From Nitrospirales bacterium (GTDB taxonomy: Bacteria > Nitrospirota > Nitrospiria > Nitrospirales > UBA8639), in NCBI GenBank assembly GCA_020027535.1, contig JAHRAK010000106.1:1-34114 (forward strand): a stretch of DNA of 34,114 bases, given 5' to 3'. A model generated the notes under the pieces. It did not search any database, had not been told where the DNA came from, and saw only the letters and a program-made list of their open reading frames with translations. The position numbers and the translations under genes were made by a program. This document shows, in pieces, positions 1-7,897 of the stretch. Numbering within the stretch: the first letter of the stretch is position 1; every line of letters begins with the position of its first letter.

Positions 1-2
1 AC

Positions 3-122
3 GCAGGCACTATGGCAGGTCTTCCCGAGAGAATCAAGTATGCTGAATACCTATATAATGGCATGCTTACATACATCAGGACGCCACCCAACCACAAGAT
101 AGGCGTCAAGTTAAAGGGATAA
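3..122 (+). CDS. C-terminal fragment of an unidentified protein (5' end outside window)
   Basis: An open frame enters from the left edge and stops at TAA 120-122. It gives about 39 residues that include LPERIKYAEYLYN and end in HKIGVKLKG. The composition (aromatic, basic, no low complexity) looks coding, but I do not recognise the family. An in-frame ATG at 12 is probably internal. Nearly all of the fragment lies in the inverted repeat, so the same tail is also encoded on the minus strand at 34007-34114. Confidence 0.45.
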   Translation, partial: AGTMAGLPERIKYAEYLYNGMLTYIRTPPNHKIGVKLKG

Positions 123-127
123 ATCCC
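15..127. repeat. Left arm of a 113-bp perfect inverted repeat at the window ends
   Basis: This arm is, base for base, the reverse complement of 34002-34114; position p pairs with position 34129-p. Identity stops at once on the inner side (base 128 is g, where the other copy would give t). The arm covers most of the C-terminal coding fragment that ends at 122. The first 14 bases of the window lie outside the repeat only because the window stops at 34114. Confidence 0.97.
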
Positions 128-269
128 GTCCATTCTGCCTTGACAAATAACTTCTGCTTTTCCAGTATTGAGATTAGCTCTTAACTATCTCCCTTAAACA
201 CCTGAAAGTATGCCGGATGTCCTGACCCATCCATTCCCTCATCCTTCCTGCTTTGAAGACGACGAATTC

Positions 270-2591
270 ATGAACGCGAAAAAACTTTTCTTTGCAATGG
301 CTTCTATAGTGGCGTTGACCGGCTGCGGCGGTGGCGGCGGCGGCACCGGTCCAATGGTGCCGGCATGCATCGAAACTGCTGAGTTCGGGTGCATTTCGTC
401 AGCAAGATACGAGGAGGAGTTGGAAAGGATCACGGAGACTCACAGAACCCGAATTTCCAATCAATGGGAGTTGGCTGCAATCCAGGCAGATCAAGCCTAT
501 GCAAATCTCGAACTGACCCAGGGACCGGATGCAGAACCCGGGGCGGGCGTGACCGTCGGCCTGATTGATTCAGGGATTGATACGGAGTTTTTCCGTTTCT
601 CAGGCAAAACCGTATCGGAAGAATTCTTTGGCGGTGCTGTTGATGAGCAGGGTGATGAGCCTTCACACGGCACTGCGGTTGCCAGTGTGATTGGGACCCG
701 ACCAATTATCTATATAAACGGTCTTCCTTTCCGTAGGACCTTTCACGGCGTTGCCTGGGGCGCCGACCTGAAGATGTTTGCGATTCCGCTCAGGGATCAA
801 CCGCCGCCGGACACACCCTATGAGCCGATCCCCCTGACCAACTTGAGGCCTGGTTCATTCCATACGACTCCGTTTTTCGCTGCTCTTGACGCTGCCCTTA
901 TGCAAAACGTTGATATTCTGAATTTGAGCATTAGCTATCCGGGAATAATCGAAAATTATCACAAACAAGACATCCGTAATCATTTGAGTAGGACCATTGC
1001 CACATTTGCGCAGACGGGCGCTCAAGACAAAACGATCCTCGTCTGGGGCGCCGGCAATGCAAATGGTCGGCCCTGTACGCCCGGTTCTGATAATTGTGTC
1101 GATGAATTTCTCGATGCCAGTTCAGTGGAATTTTTTGCCGGTTTGGTCGCACGAATTCAGGAACTGCGAGGACATTCCATTGCCGTTGTCGCGGTGGGGC
1201 AAGGCGGTGATATCACCGATTTTTCCAACCGCTGTGGAATTGCGGCCGACTGGTGCCTCGCCGCCCCTGGCGAGGAGTTTCGCGCAGCCTACTTTGGCCC
1301 CGACCGGGACGGTCGCCCCGGAGTAAGGGGGTCCGTATACGTTCGTGGTACGTCTTTTGCCACGCCGATAGTCTCGGGCGGGCTCGCGGTGATGAAACAA
1401 CTTTTCCGCGATCAACTTCCGAATACGGCGCTTGTGACGAGGCTTTTCGCCACTGCCGACAAAGGCGGCAAGTTTGCCGATCGGGAGATTTATGGTCAAG
1501 GCATGATGGATCTCGGTGCGGCGACGTTGCCCGTAGGCGAAACCGGGATCAACCTCGGCCTTACAGTCGGCAGTCCGGGTGTCAACGTCCGAATGACCAG
1601 TCTCCGCCTCGGCGGCGCACTCGGCGACGGACTGGGCCGTTCGCTGGCGGGTCAGGAAATCGTCGCGTTCGACAGCCTGGGGGCACCCTTCTGGTTCAAG
1701 CTGGCCGGTTTCACCGGAACAACCCGCGGGCCGTCTTCGCTGATACGGCTTCGCGAGTTGACGGCACAGAACCCGATCACGCGACGCATCGATAGGCGGC
1801 TGACGACGTTCACGCCGGCTCGAGCCGGCGGTTCGGTTGAACAGGATCTGGGGTACGGGATGCTGCGGTTCGGTTACAGGGAGAGACCCGCCGGTCCTGA
1901 GGGCGGACATTTTATGTTGGCGGATAACGCCACCACGCTGACATTCACCGGAGTCAACGGCATGTCGTTCTCGACATTTACCGCGTCCGGGTTTGCGGGC
2001 AGAGCCCCGACTTCGGGCGTTGCGCTCGCGTGGCGGCCGTTTGACGTTCCGGTCGGCTTCCGGGCCGGCTGGCTGGCCGAGCAGGCAACCTTGTTGGGGA
2101 CTATGGCAACAGGTGCTTTTGGGCAATTCTCGGCAGATGCCGCGGTGACGGGTCTTGAGACAAGTTTCGAGATCGGCCGCTGGCACCTGGCCGCTGATGC
2201 CGAAATCGGCAAGGCACACCCGCAGGTTCGCGGTGGCATCATAACCCGTATGTCCTCTTTGACCACCAGTGCATTTGCCTTCAATGCCACGCGTCGATTG
2301 GCAAATGGCGGCCTGATACGGATTGTGCTCTCACAGCCCTTACGCGTGGAAGGAGGCCGGGCAGCCCTCTCCGTTCCGATCGGCCGTACCAAGGACGGGG
2401 ACATCCTGCGACAAGCGGTGTCAGCCGATGTTGCACCGTCCGGTCGCCAGATCGATGTTTCGGCGCAATGGTATTACCCGCTAGTCAATGGTGAATTGCG
2501 CTTCGATGCTGCCTGGATGCACAACCCGGGCCATAATGCCGACGCGGACCCGGCAGTGCGCTTGCTGGCGGGGTGGCAATTCGAGTTCTAG
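270..2591 (+). CDS. S8 (subtilisin-like) serine protease with lipobox-like N-terminus and autotransporter-like C-terminus
   Basis: Counting from an upstream ATG at 210, the catalytic triad of family S8 is visible: Asp120 in LIDSGID, His153 in SHGTAVAS and Ser382 in GTSFATP, with the oxyanion Asn283 in GAGNANG. I prefer the ATG at 270 because it directly starts a signal sequence (NAKK, hydrophobic core, LTGC lipobox) followed by a glycine run; that gives 773 aa. The last ~350 residues alternate polar and hydrophobic residues and end in a terminal Phe (LLAGWQFEF), as in the barrel or autotransporter-like C-terminal region of secreted S8 proteases. I infer cell-surface or outer-membrane proteolysis. 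A lipobox together with a barrel-like end is unusual. The gene stands alone, convergent with proA. Confidence 0.85.
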   Translation: MNAKKLFFAMASIVALTGCGGGGGGTGPMVPACIETAEFGCISSARYEEELERITETHRTRISNQWELAAIQADQAYANLELTQGPDAEPGAGVTVGLIDSGIDTEFFRFSGKTVSEEFFGGAVDEQGDEPSHGTAVASVIGTRPIIYINGLPFRRTFHGVAWGADLKMFAIPLRDQPPPDTPYEPIPLTNLRPGSFHTTPFFAALDAALMQNVDILNLSISYPGIIENYHKQDIRNHLSRTIATFAQTGAQDKTILVWGAGNANGRPCTPGSDNCVDEFLDASSVEFFAGLVARIQELRGHSIAVVAVGQGGDITDFSNRCGIAADWCLAAPGEEFRAAYFGPDRDGRPGVRGSVYVRGTSFATPIVSGGLAVMKQLFRDQLPNTALVTRLFATADKGGKFADREIYGQGMMDLGAATLPVGETGINLGLTVGSPGVNVRMTSLRLGGALGDGLGRSLAGQEIVAFDSLGAPFWFKLAGFTGTTRGPSSLIRLRELTAQNPITRRIDRRLTTFTPARAGGSVEQDLGYGMLRFGYRERPAGPEGGHFMLADNATTLTFTGVNGMSFSTFTASGFAGRAPTSGVALAWRPFDVPVGFRAGWLAEQATLLGTMATGAFGQFSADAAVTGLETSFEIGRWHLAADAEIGKAHPQVRGGIITRMSSLTTSAFAFNATRRLANGGLIRIVLSQPLRVEGGRAALSVPIGRTKDGDILRQAVSADVAPSGRQIDVSAQWYYPLVNGELRFDAAWMHNPGHNADADPAVRLLAGWQFEF

Positions 2592-2609
2592 GCTGGCCCG
2601 ACGGGGTGG

Positions 2610-3968
2610 TCACTCCCGAAGCTGCCCCGAACCGTACACCACGTATTTGGAGCAGGTCAGATCTTCGAGCCCCATGGGGCCTCGGGCATGAATCCTGGTT
2701 GTGCTGATGCCGATTTCCGCGCCCAAGCCGAATTGGTAGCCGTCATTGAGTCGCGAAGAAGCATTCACCATCACGGCACCGGCATCGACTTCCTGCAGGA
2801 ATCTCATGGCGCGCCCGTAGTCCTTGGTCACAATGACTTCGGTATGCCGCGAGCCGTACGTCTGGATGTGAGTCATGGCCTCATCCATATCCTTGACGAC
2901 TTTAACGGCCAACGTCAGCGAGAGAAACTCCTGGCCATAGTCCTCTTCGGTCGCGCTTTGGGCCGCGGGAATATATTGACGGGTTTTTTCGCAACCCCGT
3001 ATTTCCACGTCGGCCTCGGTCAGGGCCTTGCCCAGCTTCGGCAAAAAAGTGCGGGCAATACCCTGGTGGACCAGTAACGTCTCCATGGCATTGCACGTCG
3101 ACGGCCGTTGGACCTTGGCATTCACGCTAATGGCCTCAGCCATCGCAAGATCGGCATCGGCATCGATATAGGTGTGGCAGACGCCTTTATCATGCTTGAT
3201 CACCGGGATAGTCGAGTGCTCGGTCACGAGTTTCATCAAGGACTCCCCGCCCCGTGGAATAATCAGGTCAATGAATCCATCCTGTTTCAGCAATTCCAGC
3301 ACCGCTTCCCGTTCAGTGCGTTCCACCAGGGAGATGGCCCCTTCGGGGATACCGGCTTTTTCGCCGGCTTCGGATAACACGCGGGCAATGGCCATATTAG
3401 AATGAATGGCTTCCGAACCGCCCCGAAGCACGCAGACGTTGCCCGACTTGAGACACAACGCCGCGGCATCGGCCGTGACGTTGGGGCGGGATTCGTAGAT
3501 GATCCCGATGACCCCGATGGGCACGCGGACCCGTCCGACCCTCATGCCGTTGGGCCGTTCCTGCATGCCTGCTGATTGCCCGACGGGGTCGCGCAATCTG
3601 GCAATTTGCCGGAGCCCGTCCGCCATGTCACGGACGCGTTCGGGAGTCAGCCGAAGCCGGTCGGCCATGGCCTCTCGGCCATTACTCGTATCAAAGGCTT
3701 CAAGATCCTTTTCATTTTCTTCCAGAAGCGCGTCGGTGGCTTCTTCCAACCCCTCGGCCATAGCCACCAGAGCTTCATTCTTGACTGATGCGACCAGACG
3801 GCTCAATTGGGGAGCTGCGGCGCGGGCCTGTTCGAGAAGCGTGCGAAGATAGGTTGGGGTATCGACAACCTCCTCTTCGACAACCTCTTCCGGGGGCCTA
3901 TCGACGTCTCTTGTAGACTCTTCTATATCTTCTTCGTTCAGTTCTTCTTGGGTTTCTTCCGTGCTCAT
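2610..3968 (-). CDS. proA: Gamma-glutamyl phosphate reductase (glutamate-5-semialdehyde dehydrogenase)
   Basis: ProA reduces L-glutamyl-5-phosphate to glutamate-5-semialdehyde with NADPH, the second step of proline synthesis in the cytoplasm. The protein has 452 aa against roughly 415-420 for the family. The active-site cysteine is Cys292 in QRPSTCNAMETLL, and the cofactor region around GVIGIIYESRPNVT (152-165) is intact. The extra length is an N-terminal stretch of about 36 residues that is almost all Glu/Asp/Thr/Pro, before the normal start near YLRTLLEQAR. No proB is present in the window, so the gene is not in a proBA operon here. The start ATG at 3968 has only a weak ribosome-binding site. 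A later start would remove the acidic tail, but I see no good in-frame ATG there. Confidence 0.95.
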   Translation of the reverse strand: MSTEETQEELNEEDIEESTRDVDRPPEEVVEEEVVDTPTYLRTLLEQARAAAPQLSRLVASVKNEALVAMAEGLEEATDALLEENEKDLEAFDTSNGREAMADRLRLTPERVRDMADGLRQIARLRDPVGQSAGMQERPNGMRVGRVRVPIGVIGIIYESRPNVTADAAALCLKSGNVCVLRGGSEAIHSNMAIARVLSEAGEKAGIPEGAISLVERTEREAVLELLKQDGFIDLIIPRGGESLMKLVTEHSTIPVIKHDKGVCHTYIDADADLAMAEAISVNAKVQRPSTCNAMETLLVHQGIARTFLPKLGKALTEADVEIRGCEKTRQYIPAAQSATEEDYGQEFLSLTLAVKVVKDMDEAMTHIQTYGSRHTEVIVTKDYGRAMRFLQEVDAGAVMVNASSRLNDGYQFGLGAEIGISTTRIHARGPMGLEDLTCSKYVVYGSGQLRE

Positions 3969-4232
3969 GTTCTCCAGCCTTAAAAATATGACGTATTGGG
4001 TGATGGTGTAATTGTCTTATCTGGATTCGAGAATACCCATGCCTCATGAACCAGGTCAAGCAAAGCAGGAAATAGCCGAGAGTAAAGTCCAATTTCAGAC
4101 GTATTCAGGAGAACCAGCGTCTTTCTCCAGGCCGTTTCCTTGATTTTCCGCATTCAATCCTGTTACACATGTCGGCGCTGTTACTTCAGCAAACATAGAA
4201 ATACCGCCTCCTCCATCGCGATCTCACCTTGT

Positions 4233-4308
4233 GCCGAGGTAGCTCAGTTGGCAGAGCACAGCCCTGAAAAGGCTGGTGTCGGCAGTTCGATTCTGCCCCT
4301 CGGCACCA
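4233..4308 (+). tRNA. tRNA-Phe (anticodon GAA)
   Basis: A 76-nt cloverleaf can be folded by eye. The 7-bp acceptor stem is GCCGAGG/CCTCGGC, the D arm is GCTC...GAGC, the anticodon stem is CAGCC/GGCTG around loop CTGAAAA (anticodon GAA), and the T arm is GGCAG-TTCGATT-CTGCC. The discriminator is A and the CCA end is encoded. I see no second copy of its 3' end in the window, so nothing suggests an integrated element here. Confidence 0.97.
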
Positions 4309-4622
4309 TATTTTCCATCCACGAGCCCGATTCCGCTCAGATCATCCAAAGACGCAATTTCCTGGTTAAAGATATTTTTTAACTGTCAAGTCTTGATCCT
4401 GCCTTCCTGCGCTGGTATGGTTCCCCTGTTCATCCCTACAGGCTGCCCTTTGTCGGGTCGCCTGCTGAATATAACAGCCTGATCGTGTCGCCCTGGGTCG
4501 CTCCCAGTCGTGGCCGATTGTTACACCAACGGTAAATACGCAGGGAGTCTATCGCCTGTAGGGATGGGTCGGCCCGACCATATGTGGTCGGGAATTATCT
4601 ATCCTTTTAGTCAGGAGGTAGT
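4309..4622. other. Intergenic region with the leader of the outer-membrane protein gene
   Basis: This 314-base gap has no convincing gene. Its right part is the 5' leader of the beta-barrel gene. There GGGTCGG (4566-4572) abuts CCCGACCA (4573-4580), which can instead pair with TGGTCGGG (4585-4592) across a TATG loop. Only one of the two hairpins can form at a time. The ribosome-binding site AGGAGG lies at 4614-4619. Confidence 0.6.
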
Positions 4623-5282
4623 GTGATGTTCATACGAATTGCCATGATGACAGTCCTTCTCATGGGGTTGTTCGCGACAGCAGCCTGGGCGAGTGACGGG
4701 CACTGGTATGCCGGGCTCAAAGGCGGCATCGGAGGCGGCGCGGACGCGGAGGATCCCGGCAATACGACTGATACCAAGGTCGGGCCAGCGATCCTGGGGG
4801 CAGTCGGCTACGCCTTCAAGAGCTTCAGGGTGGAAGGTGAAGTGTCATGGAGAAAGAACGATTTTGAGGATGTTTCTTTCCAAGATCCCCTCACGGATGG
4901 AACTTTCAGTAAGACAGACATTGAGGCAGACCTGCAAAATCTGGCGTTCATGGTCAATGGAGCCTATGACTTTCACCTCAATTCTCGCATTACGCCGTTC
5001 GTCCTCATTGGATTGGGAGTATCGAATGTCGAAGTCAAAGTTAAAAGCACCTACATGGAACCAGGAGAGTCTAAGCAGATCAGTAAAAATGAGCAAGACA
5101 AGACGGTTTTTGCGTATCAGGCCGGGGCTGGGGTGGCCTATCACGTCACGGATACCGTCTCGCTTGACGTATCCTACCGCTTCTTTAGCACGCCGACGGT
5201 GAAATTTGAGGAAGAATTCGAAGGAACCGAATTCAACAACACTCACCACCAAGGGTGGGTGGGGATCTCATATGCCTTCTAA
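4623..5282 (+). CDS. Outer-membrane beta-barrel protein (opacity/OmpA-like barrel family)
   Basis: The 219-aa product starts with a Sec signal peptide (hydrophobic core about residues 5-22, cleavage after AWA, mature SDGHWYAGLKGGIGGG). The rest alternates hydrophobic and polar residues in about eight strands and ends in WVGISYAF, the terminal Phe typical of proteins inserted by the BAM machinery. The length and the opening WYAGLKGG fit the OMP_b-brl/opacity-protein family of small 8-stranded barrels, with no OmpA peptidoglycan-binding domain. AGGAGG at 4614-4619 precedes ATG 4625 and also serves ATG 4623-4625 in this frame. The role is probably structural or adhesive; the substrate is unknown. 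The gene appears monocistronic. Confidence 0.85.
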   Translation: MMFIRIAMMTVLLMGLFATAAWASDGHWYAGLKGGIGGGADAEDPGNTTDTKVGPAILGAVGYAFKSFRVEGEVSWRKNDFEDVSFQDPLTDGTFSKTDIEADLQNLAFMVNGAYDFHLNSRITPFVLIGLGVSNVEVKVKSTYMEPGESKQISKNEQDKTVFAYQAGAGVAYHVTDTVSLDVSYRFFSTPTVKFEEEFEGTEFNNTHHQGWVGISYAF

Positions 5283-5329
5283 GGCTTCTCCTGCTGGAGC
5301 TGGATGACTCCTCCGGGCTTCGGCAAAAC

Positions 5330-5368
5330 GGCTCCCTCTGGCTGACGCTGGGGGGAGCCTTATTCTTC
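5330..5368 (+). terminator. Probable terminator after the barrel protein
   Basis: GGCTCCC (5330-5336) pairs with GGGAGCC (5353-5359), with a 16-nt loop, followed by TTATTCTT. The position, about 50 bases after the barrel stop codon, fits. The U tract is weak, so termination may be partial. Confidence 0.5.
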
Positions 5369-5381
5369 CAAGGACAACGGG

Positions 5382-5918
5382 ATGGTGGTGTTGAGCACCG
5401 GAAACGCCCGTTCGAGGCTGCGCTTGAACGCATCTCATGAAGGTGTGACGCAAAAAACGGTTGTACTAGGGTCAAGGGAGAAAAATGACTTTCCGTTATC
5501 ACGTGATTCGCAGAGTTCTCCCCTGCCCGACTATAAGAGGAATGTTGCAGGAAGGTCCCCGACCAAATCATTTCAGAAATTGTTGGTTTGGAATGACCGA
5601 ACCCAACGGGTGACAAGTACGCTCCTCCCAGATGGCCCTACGAGAATAGCCGACACGGTCCTGTTGCTCTTATTGGGATATCGCGAACTTCGAGGGCTCA
5701 GTCAGATATCCGCGCTGCTTCTGAATCAGAGACTCAGATCCGCAGGCTTCGACGATTACCGGCTGGACCGGGAAATGTCGCCTTATCAGAAGGCCAGGCT
5801 GGTTCTACGTTCCGGAGTCGGAAAAGGCAGCCGCTATCGACTCACCACACGCGGCGTCAAAAAAGCCCAGGAACTCGTCCAAACCCTGGCCGCGCTTATT
5901 CCGGATTCCCTGCCCTGA
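5382..5918 (+). CDS. Hypothetical protein with a possible winged-helix-like C-terminal half
   Basis: The 178-aa product is not recognised. Residues about 85-175 look like a compact helical domain: RIADTVLLLLLGYRELRG, then SQISALLLNQRLRSAG, then the SRYRLTTRGVKKAQELVQTL segment. The "YRLTTRGVKKA" pattern recalls the wing and last helix of winged-helix regulators, where "Y.LT..G..." is common. The first 80 residues are low in hydrophobic content and may be untranslated if a later start is used. AAGGA lies about 8 nt before ATG 5382, which supports this start. It lies between the barrel gene and a toxin-antitoxin patch, with no clear operon partner. Confidence 0.5.
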   Translation: MVVLSTGNARSRLRLNASHEGVTQKTVVLGSREKNDFPLSRDSQSSPLPDYKRNVAGRSPTKSFQKLLVWNDRTQRVTSTLLPDGPTRIADTVLLLLLGYRELRGLSQISALLLNQRLRSAGFDDYRLDREMSPYQKARLVLRSGVGKGSRYRLTTRGVKKAQELVQTLAALIPDSLP

Positions 5919-5974
5919 TCGGCCGGATGATGATCCCCGCTACGGCCCTTGGTGTCGGTCGAAGCTTCAGTCTG

Positions 5975-6008
5975 GTAGGTCGGATTAGCGCAGCGTCATC
6001 CGACAATC
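5975..6008. repeat. Dispersed TCGGGTTA-family palindromic repeat, copy 1 (diverged)
   Basis: GTAGGTCGGATTAGCG-CAGCGTCATCCGACAATC is a diverged copy of the unit also seen at 13448-13486, 19300-19340 and 22701-22742. The arms TCGGATTA and TCATCCGA form a hairpin. It ends just before the putative higB promoter. Confidence 0.75.
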
Positions 6009-6012
6009 CCAC

Positions 6013-6041
6013 TTGATACTCGTACCGGAACACAGTACAGT
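6013..6041 (+). promoter_or_regulatory. Candidate sigma-70 promoter for higBA
   Basis: TTGATA (6013-6018) and TACAGT (6036-6041) are separated by exactly 17 bp. Transcription would be expected to start near 6048, right at the higB ATG (6047). No ribosome-binding site precedes that ATG, so the toxin mRNA may be leaderless. Confidence 0.4.
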
Positions 6042-6046
6042 TTCTT

Positions 6047-6325
6047 ATGATTCGGACGATTCGACATCGGGGACTCAAACGGTTGTATGAGCACGGAGAT
6101 CCCAGCAAAGTACGTGCTGACCAAGCAGAGCGAATCGCACTCGCTCTAGCGGACCTTGATGCAGCCAGCAAACCCTCAGACCTAGGACTCCCAGGGTATG
6201 AACTTCACCCGCTGAAAGGTGTTTGGAAAGGATTCTGGAGTATCTCGATCTCCGCCAATTGGCGGATCATCTTCCGCCTTGAAGAAGGTGATGCATACGA
6301 TGTCGACTTGGTTGATTATCACTAA
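6047..6325 (+). CDS. higB: HigB-type toxin (RelE/ParE superfamily mRNA interferase)
   Basis: The 92-aa protein has the HigB layout. It starts with an N-terminal helix pair (RHRGLKRLYEHGDPSKV), continues with LALADLDAASKPSDL and PGYELHPLKGVWKGFWSISI, and ends in the strand pair NWRIIFRLEEGDAYDVDLVDYH. These toxins cut mRNA on the ribosome. The toxin gene comes first and the antitoxin second with a 15-bp gap, the reverse of most type II pairs and typical of HigBA. Length and the terminal DYH match the family. Confidence 0.93.
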   Translation: MIRTIRHRGLKRLYEHGDPSKVRADQAERIALALADLDAASKPSDLGLPGYELHPLKGVWKGFWSISISANWRIIFRLEEGDAYDVDLVDYH

Positions 6326-6340
6326 AATGAAGGAGACCCC

Positions 6341-6634
6341 ATGGCTATGAAGGATCCGCCGCATCCTGGCTACAGCATCAAGAAGAACTGTCTCGATCCC
6401 CTGGATCTGAACGTCACCGAGGCAGCAAAGGTCTTGGGCATAGCTCGTCACACGCTTTCTCGCGTACTAAACGGCCACGCGGCCATTTCACCTGAGATGG
6501 CTATTCGGCTGGAGAAAGCCGGGTGGTCTAACGCCGAGTTCTGGCTACGCCGTCAGACGACATACAATCTGGCGCAGGCGCGCAGGAGCGAAGATCGCAT
6601 CAAAGTGGATCGCTACCAACCGCAGGCGGTGTGA
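6341..6634 (+). CDS. higA: HigA-type antitoxin (XRE-family HTH)
   Basis: The 97-aa protein has a helix-turn-helix of the Cro/CI type at about residues 28-60: [23 protein letters not shown], then [14 protein letters not shown]. The latter, followed by [16 protein letters not shown], is the standard HigA signature. It neutralises HigB and represses its own operon. AAGGAG (6329-6334) serves as its ribosome-binding site. ATGs at codons 1 and 3 are both possible starts; the first fits the spacing. Confidence 0.95.
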   Translation: MAMKDPPHPGYSIKKNCLDPLDLNVTEAAKVLGIARHTLSRVLNGHAAISPEMAIRLEKAGWSNAEFWLRRQTTYNLAQARRSEDRIKVDRYQPQAV

Positions 6635-6787
6635 TGGAAGTAAGATCAAGCGTGGGAATACTGTTTGATCTACGTGAACTTCCTATGGCCGATGATTTAG
6701 GCAGGGACAGTGCCTACTGTCACGAGACGATGTGCTGAAAGACGGTGCACATTCAACTGGGCCGGGAAAGGGTGATGCTGACTTGTT

Positions 6788-7060
6788 TTACTCCGTGAAG
6801 AGGTCTGAGTGCGAGCCGGTACGGACCAGGTGCAATTCGTTTCCTTCGATTCGGTATATCAGGAGCCAGTCCGGCTCTATGTGTGTCTCCCGATACCCTT
6901 TCCAGATCCCTCGCAATGGATGATCGCGTTGCTGTGCGGCTGACGGCTCTTGCTGGATCAAGGTTGCCAGCACCGCCCGCAACTTCGTCAGGTCTTTCCC
7001 TTGTTTCCGGGCTCTTTTGACGTCGCGTTTGAACTGCGTGGATCGAACCGGGGTCAGCAC
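6788..7060 (-). CDS. yafQ: YafQ-type toxin (RelE superfamily endoribonuclease)
   Basis: The 90-aa toxin shows the YafQ pattern: FKRDVKRARKQGKD at the N-terminus, then DHPLRGIWKGYRETHIEPDW (46-65), LLIYRIEGNELHLVRTGSHSDLF. The C-terminal His84 in SHSDLF corresponds to the catalytic histidine of YafQ. It cleaves ribosome-bound mRNA. The gene lies 8 bp after the DinJ-like antitoxin and is co-transcribed with it. Confidence 0.93.
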   Translation of the reverse strand: MLTPVRSTQFKRDVKRARKQGKDLTKLRAVLATLIQQEPSAAQQRDHPLRGIWKGYRETHIEPDWLLIYRIEGNELHLVRTGSHSDLFTE

Positions 7061-7068
7061 TCAGATGC

Positions 7069-7326
7069 TCAGATGCCCAGATCCCGGAACAGGTCTTCGG
7101 CCTTGCCGAACCGCTTACCCTTGCCTTCGTTCAATTCCTTCATGGCTTTGAGGGTCGTGACGTTGGGCACTTGGACGGCGAATGGTAGTCGCTTTTCGTC
7201 TGCCACGCGCACCAACAACAGGCGAATGGCATCGGATACTGATAGGCCCATGGACTGGAGTACTTTTGTGGCTTGTCTTTTGGTCTTGCTCGCGATCCGG
7301 GCGCGTACGACGGTATCGGCATTCAT
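7069..7326 (-). CDS. dinJ: DinJ/RelB-family antitoxin
   Basis: The 85-aa product from the ATG at 7326 begins NADTVVRARIASKTKRQA, a ribbon-helix-helix N-terminus, followed by SMGLSVSDAIRLLLVRVADEKRLPF, the RelB/DinJ signature. An upstream in-frame start at 7377 would add 17 residues across the operator and is rejected. AGGAGG directly before ATG 7326 settles the choice. The protein is expected to bind the palindrome upstream and repress the pair. The C-terminal tail would wrap the YafQ toxin. Confidence 0.93.
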   Translation of the reverse strand: MNADTVVRARIASKTKRQATKVLQSMGLSVSDAIRLLLVRVADEKRLPFAVQVPNVTTLKAMKELNEGKGKRFGKAEDLFRDLGI

Positions 7327-7340
7327 CTTGGCGTCCTCCT

Positions 7341-7369
7341 GTTCTGTAGCTTGAATATAGCTACAGAAC
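7341..7369 (-). promoter_or_regulatory. Operator palindrome of dinJ-yafQ
   Basis: GTTCTGTAGCT (7341-7351) and AGCTACAGAAC (7359-7369) are perfect 11-bp arms around a 7-bp spacer. The -10 box of the dinJ promoter lies inside it, so binding of the RHH antitoxin would block transcription. Confidence 0.85.
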
Positions 7370-7382
7370 CTTCCCACGTCAA
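7354..7382 (-). promoter_or_regulatory. Sigma-70 promoter of dinJ-yafQ
   Basis: On the minus strand, TTGACG (7382-7377) and TATATT (7359-7354) are 17 bp apart. The start of transcription would fall near 7347, about 20 bases before the dinJ ATG. Confidence 0.8.
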
Positions 7383-7519
7383 GGGATTTCCAGGAGAAAG
7401 CTGGATTTCCGATCCCCTACCCTGATTGGCTTGGCCGCCATCCCGATCCGCCCGGATTGCGACAGGCTCTTCCGGACATTTGCCTGCCTTTTCCGTTTTC
7501 CGCTCGAATGGCACCGGTT

Positions 7520-7897
7520 TCAGAACGCGATCCGCCGGATACCGGCGACCACGTCGAAATGGGTATCGTTGCTCAACACCGGGAGCGCGTGCTGGCGGGC
7601 GAGCGCCGCGATCCAGGCGTCATTTGGCGGGATGGGATGCCCCAACCGTTTCAATTCCAGGCGGATGTCGGCGTAGACATCTGCCGTGGCCGAGGTCACG
7701 GCGGCGATTTCGGCTAAAGGCAAATAGCGGCGCAGCCATTCTTCGTAGCGGCTGCGATGCCGTGATTGGCGAATGCCGAAATAATATTCACCAAGGACGA
7801 CGCTCGGCACGACAAGCCGACCGGCGGATCGAAAGGCGACCTCCACTGCGGCAAGCCCTTCCACCCACGCGGATAAGGCATTGGTATCGAGGATCAT
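7520..7897 (-). CDS. vapC: VapC toxin (PIN-domain RNase)
   Basis: The 125-aa PIN protein carries the expected acidic set: Asp4 in MILDTNALS, Glu37 in VVLGEYYFG, Asp93 in PPNDAWIAA and Asp111 in LSNDTHFD. These bind Mg2+ or Mn2+ for RNA cleavage, typically of tRNA or rRNA. The length is normal. The start overlaps the vapB stop by 4 bp (ATGA), so translation is coupled. Confidence 0.95.
   Translation of the reverse strand: MILDTNALSAWVEGLAAVEVAFRSAGRLVVPSVVLGEYYFGIRQSRHRSRYEEWLRRYLPLAEIAAVTSATADVYADIRLELKRLGHPIPPNDAWIAALARQHALPVLSNDTHFDVVAGIRRIAF

Noticed and set aside
1122-2219. 365-aa open frame on the minus strand within the protease gene
   Set aside because: Arginine- and proline-rich shadow of the plus-strand protease; no recognisable motif and no ribosome-binding site.
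4233-4308. tRNA-Phe as integration site of a genomic island
   Set aside because: No repeat of the tRNA 3' end and no integrase gene in the window.
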